Source: Azadirachta indica (lineage: Eukaryota; Streptophyta; Magnoliopsida; Sapindales; Meliaceae). From it: a stretch of 64,000 nt of DNA. The position numbers and the translations under genes were made by a program. Shown here piece after piece: positions 34,570 to 47,180 of the stretch (position 1 is its first letter; every line of letters starts with the position of its first letter). Under the pieces are notes generated by a model. That model worked only from the letters and a program-made list of their open reading frames with translations. It did not search any database and was not told the DNA's origin. The DNA lies in NCBI GenBank assembly GCA_022749755.1, contig CM040453.1, positions 16,005,368 to 16,069,367 of the forward strand. The letters run 5' to 3'.

Positions 34570-37180
34570 TTATAGAGCTATTATCGATAGTTATTGTGGA
34601 TGGGGACTTATGGGAGCGAACACCGGATGGAGGTAAAAAATATGTTGGGGGAGGTAAAGGGGCTTGTGTGTGGAGCGAAACATAACTTATAGTGAATTTA
34701 TAGAGATGTTTTATGAGGCATTGGATATTACTCCTTCCAAATATGTCATCAAGACAAGGATAATATATTCGTTGTGTATAGAACCAGAGCAGAGGCGGTT
34801 GGCCACAGATATTACCAATAAATTTGACTTTGAATGTTTATGATTGCTAATAGCTCGTACATGACGAGTAAAAAGGGTTATTGTCCATTATACATCACGC
34901 TGGATCATGGAAGTAGTGGAGAACAAATAAAGCCACACGTTTCTAATCATGGTACAACAGATGGAGTCCCTACAATACCAATCTAGTTCAAGTCTTCAAG
35001 TGGAAGTAATCGAGTGAATGATAAACTTCCTGCGACATTATTAAAGTTCCACTACAACACAGAATTTCAATACACAGGTCAAGGCCTAGCAGATAATTAC
35101 TCCCAACCAAGTAGAGCTTATGAAAGACCTGCACAATATTGTAATATATTTTTTGATGATGTGACCCCCATATATGGAGGCAATTCTCCTCCTTGATACA
35201 ATAAAAATAATGATAATGATTATTATGGTTGTCAGTCAAATATTGGTGACAATCATATTACTAATCAGTATAAAGAAAGAAGAAATGTCATAGCCGAAGA
35301 AACCAAGAAAATAGAAGGTTGTGATTTCGGGTCTGGTTATATTAACAGCTCCATCTACTTTAAATCAATTTATTCGTTGGTTGCCTCTTGTTACGTCATG
35401 CATCATAATGCCAACAACACATCCTCAAGTACGGGATCAGGTGATGTTTGTGTGAGATAAATTTTTAATACCAAGCAAGAACTTCAAGACAAATTGGGTT
35501 TAATGGTATTATAGAACCACTTTCAGTTCAAGCTTTACAAATCATCAATGGATCGGTTTGAGGCCAAGTTATTATTGAGGGATGTGAATGGCGAATTAGA
35601 GGTACAAGGAAGAATAATGATACGTATTTTAGGGTGTCTCGCATGAATTTGGTCTATACATGTCAAAACGAAGAATTGCAGGATGGCCATCGGTAAGTAT
35701 CGATGCGGTTAATAGAAATCTAATCAAGGATAAGTTTACAAATGCTAGTAGAATTTACACTCATAGGAATATTTGTGATGATGTTCAGAGCGATTATGGG
35801 CTACGTTTGAGGTACATGACATCATGGCGAAACAAGGAACATGCATTAAAGCTCGTGTGTGGCAATCCATCCAAATCGTTCAAGGGACTTTTGTTGTATT
35901 GTCATGTGTTAGGGGAGAAAAATCTTGGGACAGTAACAACGATTCAAAAAGATGTTGATGATTATTTTCTATATTTCTTTATGGCATTAGAGCTATACAT
36001 TTGAGTATTTCGCAGCATAATACGTTTCGTTCTTGTTGTTGATGGTACGTTCTTGAAGGGAATGTATAGAGGGACATTGTTTGTGGTCGCTGCATTGGAT
36101 GGAAATGACAAAATTTATCTTATTGGTTGTGGTATTGCCGATTCAGAGAACGATGCGTCATGAGAGTGGTTTTTAGTAAAGCTTCAAGAAGCGATTGAGC
36201 TATTAGAGAATTTGGTATTTATATCAGATCGGCACAATAATATTGAGAAGGCTGTAGCCACGGTATTCCTAGAAACAGCCCATGGTTTTTGTTCTTATTA
36301 TATTTTTGGAAACGTGAAGGCAAAGTACAAGATGTAATCGCAACAAATGGAGACTTTCTTGATTGTGTATTTTTGTGCCACAAAGGTTGATCGGATAACT
36401 GAGTGTAACGAATATTTGCAGATTATGAGGAGGATGCATTCGACAACAGTTGAATACTTGGAAAATGAGGTTAGACTTAATAGATAGGCAATAGCATATT
36501 TTCTATCTCAGCGGTATAACCTAATGATAATCAATATTGTTGAGAGTATAAATGCATTGTTGAAAAGTGCTTGGAGGCTATCCATTACTGCGTTAGCTGA
36601 GCATATTAGGTCATATGTCAAAAATGATTTTACGAGTGTAGGAAAGAGGTTTTAGCGATAAATGCCTATCTGACTGAGACCGTTCAAAAGGTAATTGATT
36701 TAGAATTAGAGAAATCTCATACCATGACTGTGTATGTAGTGTCATGTTTCGAATTTGAAGTTAAACTTTGCGATGTCATTGAGGTTATACACCTATAAGA
36801 TAAGACATGTAGTTGCCGGCAATTTGACTTACAGCAACTCCTATGTGCTCATGCTCTTGCAACGTGCAGACATATTTGCTTTTCTAATAATTCGCTGTGC
36901 GCACACTACTACAGTACTAACGCTTGGATGAATGTATATGTAGAGTGTATTCATTTAGTTGGGAATGATATAGACTGGGTGATCCCAAATGAAGTACGAG
37001 AAATTAATGTCAATTCACCCAGACAACAGCCTCCTTCTGGTCAACCTAAGAAAAACAAATTTCTTTTGTGGGAGAGGAAGTTGTTCGTCGAATCTGTTTC
37101 AAGTGTCAACAAGTTAGACATAGTCGTGCCACATGCAAAAATTCTATCCCCCTCCACATGCATTTCCAAACCAACAAAAT
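34570..37180 (+). pseudogene. MULE transposase (MuDR-type), broken
   Basis: Stops and frame changes interrupt it, but the order of an intact protein is clear. The N-terminal segment lies at 34,570-35,460. A block at 35,660-35,990 (DKFTNASRIYTHRNICDDVQ, MTSWRNKEHALKLVCGNP, GTVTTIQKDVDDYFLYFFMA) is the conserved stretch before the catalytic core. The core has VVDGTFLKGMYRGTLF (first Asp, about 36,037), IADSENDAS, ISDRHNNIEKA (second Asp, about 36,225) and NIVESINALLKSA (Glu, about 36,540). A SWIM zinc finger (CSC...CAHA, about 36,810-36,866) closes the domain. It would have cut and joined the element ends. The surviving 345-bp open frame at 35,660 is only a piece of it. Confidence 0.8.
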
Positions 37181-37689
37181 AACTTGCAGATAGAGACATT
37201 AAATATTTGCATTATTTGTACTACTTTATTTACTTGAAATATGTGTTGTTTTTTGTGAATTTTATGATTTGCATTCACAAATGTAATGTTTATTGTTTAT
37301 TTTGAACTGTTTTATTGCTGATATTACTTTTACACATTTTGGATGTACCTATTGTACGATGTTTATATATCCATGTATCCTCACTAAAACAAACAAAATT
37401 AATTAATATGTCATCAGTTTTTTTTTTTTTCAAATTCACGAGAATTCGAAATTGCAGTTTCGATTATGAACCAAAATTGAACCTGATTGAAACTGCTTTT
37501 TACCTTGTGATTGAAACTATTTTTTCTTATTTTTCTGAATTTTTCGAGAAAAAATAAAACTATAGTTTCGAACATGCTAAAAATTAAGGACGTGAATGAA
37601 ACCATCTAAATACTGTGTGATACCAAATTTGTAATATGATCGAAATTGCAGTTTCGATTTCTACAAAAACGCCTACTTGATTGGGGCTG

Positions 37690-37935
37690 CTTAAAAGGTC
37701 ATTGATTTAGAATTGGAGAAGTTTCGTACCATGGCTGTGCGTTTGGTGTCGCATTTCGAGTTTATGGTTAAACTTCATGGGATTGTTGAAATTGTACACC
37801 CTCAAATAAGACATGTAATTGCCGATAAATTTGAATTGTAGTAACTCTCATGTGCTCACACTATTGGAACATGCAGACATATTCGCTTTTCTCATTTTGT
37901 CCTATATGCACACTACTACATTACTCGCTTTCGAT
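37690..37935 (+). pseudogene. second, partial copy of the transposase SWIM region
   Basis: This repeats 36,690-36,917 with about 1 kb offset: same order of words, such as ATTGATTTAGAATT, ACATGTAATTGCCG, ATGTGCTCA, ACATGCAGACATAT and CACACTACTACA. Several cysteine codons and the frame are lost, so it encodes nothing. It lies among repeat units like those of the adjacent 104-bp array. Confidence 0.7.
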
Positions 37936-37939
37936 TTAT

Positions 37940-38545
37940 TCCTCGACCCAAATACAGAGGATACTATTTCAATCATAAGTAACATTTCTAATGTGATCGA
38001 AACTGTTTTTTTAATTTTTCCATAACAAGAGACATAGTATAGGTAGTTTCGATCACGTTGTGCTTAGCAGTTTCGATCACGATAAAAATTTTTAACGTGA
38101 TCGAAACTATAGTTTCGATTTCTCTAAAACCGGTGACACAATATAAGAAGTTTTGATCACGTTGTGCTTAACAGTTTCGATTACAACCAAAATTTCTAAC
38201 GTGATTGAAACTATAGTTTCAATTTTTCTAAAACTGATGACACAATATAAGAAGTTTCAATCACATGGTGCTCAGCAGTTTTGATCACGAACAAAAATTT
38301 TAATGTGATCGAAATTGTAGTTTTGATTTTTCTAAAACTGTTGACAAAGTACAGGAACTTTTGATCACATGGTGCTTAGTAGTTTCAATTACGACTAAAA
38401 TTTATAATGTGATCGAAATTATTGTTTCGATTTTTTCAAAACCATCGAAAGATAAAGAGGAAGTTTCGCTCGCATCGTACTCATAAATTTCGATGTTATA
38501 CAAAATTTTTTACGTGATTGAAATAGAAGTTTTGATTTCAATATC
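37940..38545. repeat. 104-bp tandem array with palindromic core
   Basis: Five units begin at 38,045, 38,149, 38,253, 38,357 and 38,462, so the period is 104-105 bp; a partial unit precedes them. Each contains TTTCGATCAC-type words in both directions, and the first complete unit has a perfect 20-bp palindrome, ATCGAAACTATAGTTTCGAT, at 38,100-38,119. Diverged versions of the same words also occur at 37,435-37,680 and 34,295-34,390, and one at about 42,496. The array lies between the converging 3' ends of the transposase and Ulp1 genes. Confidence 0.85.
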
Positions 38546-39081
38546 GAGCATAATTATTACTATTATTTTGATTTAGGTGGAATTTTTGGGTGTATTGTGT
38601 CACGTCCACAGTTATGTTACCATTATATTTGTAATTTTGCATTTTTTTATATCTATTAACAAAATAAATTTGAATTAATTATTACTTTGATTACAAATCG
38701 ACTTAACGATTATTGTTCAAAGTTTGTCGTTCAATAGTGTACACATTATTATTATCGCAAAAATATTCTGATAAATCTAACACTTCAAAAGACCAACAAA
38801 ACAATTTTTTTTTTAAATTCCAATTACTAACATAAGTTAATAATTTAGTGTAAGTTCATTATCATAAACTGATAACAATAATAATAACTAATTTCAGCAT
38901 GGTTAAAACTGTACAGAACCTTGAAGGTAAGCTATATATATGATGTCTAAATATCCATCTAGTAACATGTCTACACTAACTTTCTACAATAACTCACCCC
39001 TTCACAACTCTACGACTATCCTTTTCTTAAAAAATGGCCCATATGATGACAAAAAATCGAGAGTTCTGTCTAGTCATAAGT

Positions 39082-39110
39082 AATATATATATATATATAT
39101 ATATATAGGT
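39082..39110. repeat. (TA)n microsatellite
   Basis: About 14 TA units just beyond the end of the Ulp1-like gene. Confidence 0.8.
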
Positions 39111-42100
39111 GAAAACCTTGCAAGCTCCGGGTATTTCCAGATGAGGCACTCCATCTACTAAGTGTACCAACTAGAACGGATCAATGCGATACTCAATCTC
39201 AGTCTGCACGTCATAAAAAGCTACATCATATAGTAGAAATGGCATAAGCTTGCACATGAGCTTTATAACGTTGGTCATCTCTTGATCAGAATGCATTGAA
39301 GGGGCTGAGTCATAAACCGTGATACGTCGTCTTTGAAAGTGTACTGCACACACGACCCAGTGATATGAGCTAATGCAAATAAGTATGAACACTTCATTAA
39401 TAGTCCACCATGGACGATGCATACTGCTCTTTCTACCTTCTACGTGTGACTCAATGTTGATGCTTCGAGGGAAACTTCTTTTTGCTAGACGCTCTTTAAG
39501 ATAATCATTCCACACACATCGTAGATACATTTACAACGATTTGTCCAAAAAATGAAAGATTTAGTGCACAATATTAACAACAATAGATATAATTTTAGGT
39601 ATGAACACCTATATTTTAATTTGATATAGGGACAACATACGGAAAAGTGTGTAGACGCAACAATGCACTGTTGGGGCATCGGTTCAGAGCATGCCCCTTG
39701 TCTATGGGTTAGCAGTAATATGTACTCATCAATATACTACAATTAAAGGAAATTGTTAGATAGAATCTAATACTGTGTGAAAAAAATTAAAAAAGATATG
39801 TTCTTAAACCGGCTAAATATAGGAAAACATAATTACGTTGCATACTGTGTTCTCGAGCCATCATCCTTTATTAGCAACGATGCTCACCCAATTTGGCGTC
39901 ACTCTAATGATATGACTCTCAATGTAAACATCTGGAGTATTCATCTATTGTAAATAGTCAATCCATATCTTCTCAGGAATTAGCCTTAGAGGGTTTATTT
40001 CATATGTTGAATTGTATATCGGCCGTTCTCTCCTTGTTAAGGGCCCTAATTGCTTAAAAGAGTTTACATATAGGGAACGCTGTGCCTGACTCCTCTTATA
40101 TTTTTGCCTATACTGACTGGCATTTGCTGGGGGGTGGGTGCTCAATGATACAAACATTGTCCTAGCCCATGTAATCAAACTGCAAAGTCACGAAAAGATA
40201 TCCCATCAGTAGAGATTTCAGTTAATTTAACTTACACTTAAATAAAACAGATAGAGTCTTCTCTCAAAGTGAGAATACCCTAAAAAAAAATTAGATAAAA
40301 ATCAATCACATTAAATAATATCATATATTGGGGCCTAAGGCACCGTGAAACAACCCCCACAATGTTAAATTCAATAACATTAACAATGTACAATCCCATC
40401 TTTATACTTTAGAGTATAAGGTACTTATAAGTTAAGAATTAGATAGTTACGTTAGAGATGGTCATACCTACGTGTCTTCATTAGGCATCCAGCGTCCTTA
40501 TCTAGCTTAGAGCAAACTCGAGAACTCACTTCCTTGACCAAGATTGTATGAGTCTTCTCTTGCTGTCGTAACAACCCCTCTTGACCATGTAAGATATCTT
40601 CGTGCTTATGCCACTTTTCTATTTGCTCATCTTTGTAGATATCAAAATTAATATATAGGGAACGCAATTCACGAAGTAGGATTTGACCAAAATGAGATAA
40701 TGTTGGGTCATTGACGAAATCAGCGACTTTGAGGTGTGAATATGAAGCAGTAGGAGAATGAGTTAAGGACTTTGCCATCGGATCCATATTATGCTGTAAA
40801 ACCATCATCATAAGGAAAATAAGAGTGCAAAGTTATAAAATAAGTTCTTCTAATTATTGCACAAGCTAAATCTTCAATCCGTTTACCTTCCTTCTATTCT
40901 TCTATACCGGTATGGGCGATGGGATATGCGTATCATGATCTACAATCTGAAATATAAATATGAAATTGTTAATGTACTCTCAATTCTATTTTTTCTCCTT
41001 GTTGCGTGTATGACACGTCAGCATAAGTTAATACTTTTAAGTATTTCAGAATATAGTAGGTCTAAGATACCTTATCTGGACTTGTGTTTCTTGATGAAGC
41101 AGATTCGTCGCTAAGCACAACCTCGTCATTTGGCCATTACCACTAAGTGTAGGGAAAAGATCACCCCCGTACTCCCCTTGCAATGCCTAATTAGAGTCTA
41201 AGTTCATTAAATAGAGTTTTCCTCTTTCAATTTGGTTAGACTCCAACACACGCAAAATTGCGGGGGCTGCCCAACCAAAAATAAAATCAACCATTGTACA
41301 TTGATTAAATTTGGAGTCCAAACAAAACTTGTATGATTTGTAAATCTAAACCTGTCTGTCATTGAAAATGAAGGTCTTTAAGTTAGTATCGCAGACATTC
41401 TTTCTCTTCACAACCCACCTCAACATACGAGGTAGGTGATTACTGGTGTGTGTCTCCATCTTCGCGTCGACTATAGAAATTGCCTCATATATCCAAATCT
41501 ACAGACTGTTACCATTGTATCAGTCCATATATTCTTCCAACAACTGTCGCAGAGGTGGAAACATAAGATTGCTAAAGAAATAATACCTAGAATGCAAATG
41601 AAAATCCTATAAGATTATATCAATTTTATGCTTCTTCCCTTTTCTTTTTTACTGCGCAAACTTAACTTTGTACGTCGCCGACTACCACATATAGCTCTAC
41701 TCAAACATCAGAATGTGTATGTGAATATGGTTGATCCCCATGGATAATGGTTGAACTGCTCTAAATCATCAACCATCTGTAATAACCGCATATCCGCATG
41801 ATACTGTCGGCCTCTTCCAAGTAAAACAAGGTCCAATATAATATACAACGACAACTTCACTGCATCAAAGTCATCAATTGAATGAAAGTTCAATGTGTTG
41901 TATGCTGCCTCTATCTTCTACAAGGGTATAGCCGTCTCTTCTATAAAGTACGTATCTATGAGCCTTGTTATCCCTCCAGTATTATTAGTTGGATAAGGAC
42001 CAAATCCTAACCCCGTAATCAGGCCAAACTCGATATGTGAAAAAGAAGAGTGTGCCTACCAACAAGAAACTACATCTCATCCTTTACACCCAACGTCACC

Positions 42101-42230
42101 ACCTCATGTAAAAGTATATTGTGTATCAAATTTCCGGAGAATTTTATGTCCTTTAGCTCTAGCAAGTGACCCAAGCACGTTCCTCAAAATATCTCACACT
42201 GGGCTCGAGTTAGTTTTTGGCAAACTTACT
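39100..42230 (-). pseudogene. DUF1985 / Ulp1 (C48) protease gene of the MULE, broken
   Basis: Read on the minus strand, the N-terminal part (about 42,200-41,690) matches DUF1985-type domains: KFSGNLIHNILLHEVVTLGV, FLVGRH, then LITGLGFGPYPTNN-like words and SIDDFDAVKLSLYIILDLVL. A coiled, charged linker follows (about 40,810-40,450). The C-terminal peptidase part (39,530-39,100) has PWWTINEVFILI, the catalytic SYHWVVCAVHF (His at about 39,360), ITVYDSAP (Asp) and, after a stop, a VPHLEIPGACKVFT stretch. There the active-site Cys of the usual GDCGVFT motif is kept but its neighbours D and G have changed. Such proteases cut SUMO-like isopeptide bonds; what they do for the transposon is not settled. 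Several stops and frame changes show it is dead. Confidence 0.7.
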
Positions 42231-42299
42231 TTAACACACGCAACCGAGATCACGATGACACTACAGCGGGAAAATGGTCCGCAAGTTTAATTTTCAACT

Positions 42300-45200
42300 C
42301 AGTGGTTATTATCCTATCCATACCTGTAAAAAAAAAGAAAAAAATCTCGGTGATCTATAATACACGTAGGTAGATAGTTATGTAAAAAGACATAATAGAG
42401 CAAGTAAATGAACCATACATAACAGAACATATGCATGTAAAATGCGTGCGTCACTTCTTCTATGTTCAAAGCGTAATCTGGAAAAGTGGAAAGTGCAGTT
42501 TCGAGCAAGCAAAATAGAATGAACATGCTTAAAACTACACTATTAAACATATTAAAAAAAACAACATACTCAAAAGTACACTTTTGAGCATGTTGTTTTC
42601 TTATATCCACAATCTCATTTAGGATTATCAACCATGAAAATTCTTTTAAGATTGAAATGAATTAATTATTAAATGCTACAAAGGATTTCAGTTGGAATAT
42701 TAATTAGCCTGACCTTGAAGAACATCTAGTAATCTATGATTTCACATCTGTACATCAGGTTGTATCACATTTTCCATAAGTTTCAATATTATTGATTGAT
42801 GATTTCAGAAATAAACAAAAGGTTAAATTTTAATAGGCAAATTAATGTATGACTAATGGCGATAAAATCATATATATGTAGATCATATTAATGCTAATTA
42901 AGAAGGAAACTCTTCCCCCAAAACATATAGTAAGAGCGGGAGCATGATTAGGCATAGAGTATCATTTAGTTATCGTGTCAATCAAAAAAGACCTTTCTTA
43001 TATGCAGAATTCAGTTCAATATGCTTTGCTGATAATTATTATAGTTTAACCAAAGTTAAGCAAAATGGAACTCTTAGTGAAGCATGTGAATGCTTCGCTA
43101 GATTGTGGCAAATGTAGCCATGGTAACTGTTTTCAAGATCTAGAATCAAAGTCGTGCAAAATAACAACACTAAAGCAAGAGTCGGTTTTGACTGAGCATT
43201 ATAAACACAGAGTTATATGAAACACATATTAGACATATATCAAGCGAGTGCACTCTGATGTCCAAGTATACCATCTATGAATTTTTTTAACCTTATCATT
43301 CATAGTAGGATCCTCTTTCAAATAAGTTATAATCATGATCTGAAGAGCTTTAAATGAAAGCTTTATATATCCTCTTTCAGTTTGTTCAACTTTACACCCT
43401 GTTATTTGAAATATGTTCAAGCACACCCTAGTATAGAAATTTCTAAGTGCAGAACATTGCTATCGCATTCTCAAATCTCTTAATTTGCAACGATTCTTTT
43501 GCATCCATAAGCAATTTCAAAATTTTGGAATAACAGTATATAACACATACAATCTTAAATATGTAAAATGATAATAAGTTCACCAAAATTTCAAGCTTGT
43601 TTAACAACACTCTGCTGATTTTATCACTGTGTGAAATTTTTGAAAAAGTGCAACAATTTCTCACCTGTCATCAACCAAAAAAAAAAAAAATCAACTTGCT
43701 AAACTAATAATATGTTTTCAAAATGTATAAATATGGCATTGGCATCATCCGTATAGAGCTAAAAAGTAAATAAACCTAAAGTAATACATTGCTAATCCCA
43801 TATAAATAGATGAAGACTTCAAGGATCACTATATCTTCAAGAGATTTAAGAACACTGCATGACATACAAACAGTCCAATATATGTCTCAATACCTACTTT
43901 CCATAAATTGATGTATAAATTGAAGACGTATTCAACTTGGTATACATTGGCCATGATGAAAATAAAAACATATTTATATATTTATAAAAAGTTTAAAGCT
44001 TTAAAATTAATAGTTTTAAAACAGGTTCGCATGTGTTTTATTAAACAGAAGTACAAACAATAATGGTTAATAATAGCTTTAAAACAGGGGTGGAAATGAA
44101 TAGAAAAAATAGCAACCTATAACAGTTGCAATGAAAAATCAAATCTTGAGGAGAATGAATAACTTAAAATATTTCTTCAAAAGATTAAAACACATCACTA
44201 TCACCTTAAACTCAAGAATCATGTCCATCTACATTCAATTAGTATGTAGGTGTTTAAACTCAGGTGAACACGTCCAAAGTGAAAGGTAAAAAATATGACG
44301 AGAGTAAAGGAATAAAAAAATACAAAAGTTTATAAGAGTTGGAATAAAAATTCACACTATTGAAAAAAGGCAAGAACTTGATAATACTAATACATAGAAA
44401 CATGTTATAAAAGTATAAAGCATAAATATGGCACTAGCGTGATATACATAATTACATTATGAAAAAAGCAAATATACATATACATAGATATATACATATA
44501 TACGTATATACATAGTTCGAATTACGTACAACAAAAATAATAAATACAGGGTGTGGAAAGAAAGGACAAAAAGAAATTTAAAGTGAATTTAACTTAATAT
44601 GTATTTGTCTTTCTATATAATTTTATTTCAAAGGTAAAAAGCTATGAATAATTAAATACAATAAAGTGCCAGTAGTAGCAACGCTTTTAATAAAATTAAA
44701 CCCAATAAATTTCCATTCGGTTGGCTTCAAGTCCAAAAAAAAAAAATCATTAACGTATATATTTTAACAATATATGTAAAAATTTACAAAGACAAAAATA
44801 TTTTGGAGCTAACATATTTATACAAATAATTTGTATGTGAAATGTTTTATGTCTTTCATAAATTATTTATTTCAACAAATCAATGTTATGTATATTGAAT
44901 TGTATGATCAATACCAAAGCCAAGCCATGCATGTTTATAATCTAATTAGTTTAGAAAAACGAAGCCAAGCCCATGCCAAACCTAGCCCTAATGAATTAAT
45001 TACCATAAAATTAACATGGAGAATGTTGATTTCAAATTACAAACAATTAATCAAATCAGCTTTATACATGACTAACAGTATTTTTGTGTAATCTAAATAA
45101 AATAAAGAGTAAATCAACATCGTCCCTTTCATACGTGTATGTACGTGTGTATATATATGTAATATATAGTAAAGTAAATAGAGAATATTGATCTAATCAC

Positions 45201-45540
45201 TAAGAAATTGAATTTATGTACAACATGTGATTGCTAGGTACATAACATATATCGTCTCCTACTTTGTATGGTTGGCATTTTATTTATTAAATTAAATTTT
45301 TGTTTGTTTCGTAAATAATTATTGATACAAACAAGTTGCCTTTTTAGTAATGAAAAAAATTGTATAATACATATAAATCTGAATGGACCTCAAAAGATAA
45401 TCGCACTGTAAATTTCACTGCAACTGCTAACTTCTTCGATTTTTCTTTCCCTGTGGGAAAAATATAAGTATTTAAAATAAACAAAAAAAATTAAAGAGGT
45501 CTAAATTCATTAAAGAGATTTATGTTATGAAAGTTAGCAG
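42300..45540. other. MULE internal region without recognised genes
   Basis: AT-rich. On the minus strand, 43,664-43,229 holds two adjoining open stretches (KLLMDAKESLQIKRFENAIA, then CLNIFQITGCKVEQTERGYI with ALQIMIITYLKEDPTMNDK after it). They read like pieces of one host protein joined by a frameshift, but I do not recognise it. Near 42,540-42,600 there is a short perfect-looking hairpin around CTCAAAAGTACACTTTTGAG. Confidence 0.4.
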
Positions 45541-45549
45541 GTGGTGAAT

Positions 45550-45665
45550 TTAGAGAGCAGGAAAGAGGAACAGTATTGCTGATCGAGAGCATACATCAGT
45601 GAAACTGCTTCTACAAATCAATGGGTTGCCCACAACACTAAAAACATGATTGAACGTCAGGAAAA
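45550..45665 (-). pseudogene. fragment resembling LRR receptor kinase (subfamily II)
   Basis: On the minus strand the frame reads VFSVVGNPLICRSSFTDVCS, followed by SRSA. LRR-RLK II proteins (NIK/SERK-like) have a closely similar GNPLICGS...CSGSA stretch between their leucine-rich repeats and membrane helix. An intron-like hydrophobic, T-rich stretch precedes it. The continuation is out of frame and no kinase domain follows, so it is a captured or relic exon piece. Confidence 0.45.
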
Positions 45666-46787
45666 CGAAAAGCAAAATCAAAATATATAAAAACAAATAA
45701 ATAGAAAAATTTGAGAGAGTTTTGTAAGAGATCATATATAAAAGTTCTGGCTGGAAACTTGGGAACTGGTCCACTGAGATTGTTAAAAAGACAAGTCCCT
45801 CAAATCATCAAAGTGAAAAACAAAAAAATTCATTGAGTAGAACTCTTGATGAATAATAATAATGTTCCCAAATCAGAAAATTTCAACTCATAGCCGATAA
45901 TTTCGATTTTCAAGACACTGAAACAAACAAAGCCCATAGTCACAAGAAAACAAGCTATCATCATCTGCAATTAACGAGGTACATAAAGTTTTCATCAAGT
46001 AATAACACAAACAACATTAAAGTAGTCAAAAATTCAAATGATACACAAATCTTTTATCGCTTATTGATAGAGTGCTACTTTGCTAAATTCAGGCTGGCTA
46101 TTGCTATTCAAAATAAAGACAAATTAAAAACATAAATTTTGTAATCCATATCCTTTTTGGTGTTCCAAAACTTATAACTCCAATTAAGTCATGTTTTCAT
46201 ATTATGCACAGTTGTGAGAACAGCATAGCATTTCAACTTTCAGAAATAACAGTTAACTATCAATGGAGAGAAAACAGATTTCATCTTGTGCTGTACTTCC
46301 TTCCTTTTCCCTACATTTTCTATTTAACCAATGTAAATTAAGAAAGAACATCTTTTTAATTAATAGAGATTTATACAATGGAACCGAAATTCTAACTGGC
46401 ATGGTGTCCCATTAGACTTAAGATGATAGTAAGCAGAACCAAATGCCACCCATTATTCCTGCATAGAACAGTGCCCAACGCCATACCTCTCCTTTGCAGC
46501 TGCAACCAACCAATGTCCAAAAACCACCCAAGAAATCGAACTCCATCACCACAAAGCATCAATTGAGCTCTCAATGTAGCTAAATACCCAACTCCTTAAA
46601 TTTCTAGGAAAAACCAAGCATACTAGAAATAAAGAGTCAAACAATTACCAAAAACAGAAAGTCTAACCTAAAACTATACAAGCAACCACCATCTCACAGT
46701 TAATATAAAACAAAGTTTAGATGCAAATAATTTTAACTCATTTCGGCTACCAATTGGTGCTAATTTTCATGTATTAATGCTTTAGAC

Positions 46788-47180
46788 CTTATAAACTTCA
46801 CCGAATCCACCTCTTCCAAGCTTATTTTCAATGGCAAAGTTATTTGTTGCGACTATAATAGTACTAAAGTCCAATTGCAAGCATTCCACATCGTCGATAG
46901 CATCAACATCTTAACAGACAGTTGAGTAAAAATTAGAAAAATGGTTGTCTTTGTTCAGGAATAATTGCCTAAATAAGGAGGAGGCTTCTTACGACCATAT
47001 GTTAGATAGTAACAAAAAATTTTATATATCGAACTTACTTCTCCCTTGCTTTCTTCTGTTTTTCTTTATTTTGATTCTTTTTCACAAAAATACACAAGTG
47101 ACGGCAACAAGTACAGCGATGATAATTGTAGCAACAACAATGATTGCAATAGCCACAGATGCAATGCTCTATTGTCTGCA
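46788..47180 (-). pseudogene. CRK-type receptor kinase fragment (TM and P-loop exons)
   Basis: Two exon-like pieces are in the right order on the minus strand. The first (47,175-47,020) encodes a membrane helix, AIAIIVVATIIIAVLVAV, followed by a stop. The second (about 46,912-46,788) encodes [20 protein letters not shown], then [11 protein letters not shown], and ends at a good donor site, AAG|GTCT. This is the hallmark start of cysteine-rich receptor-like kinases (LQ.DF.TI..AT..FS..NKLG.GGFG.VYKG). No DUF26 or catalytic-loop exons were found. It most likely reflects capture by the Mutator-like element. Confidence 0.65.

Noticed and set aside
44831..45091. 86-codon plus-strand frame
   Set aside because: Low-complexity AT-rich DNA with no family resemblance.
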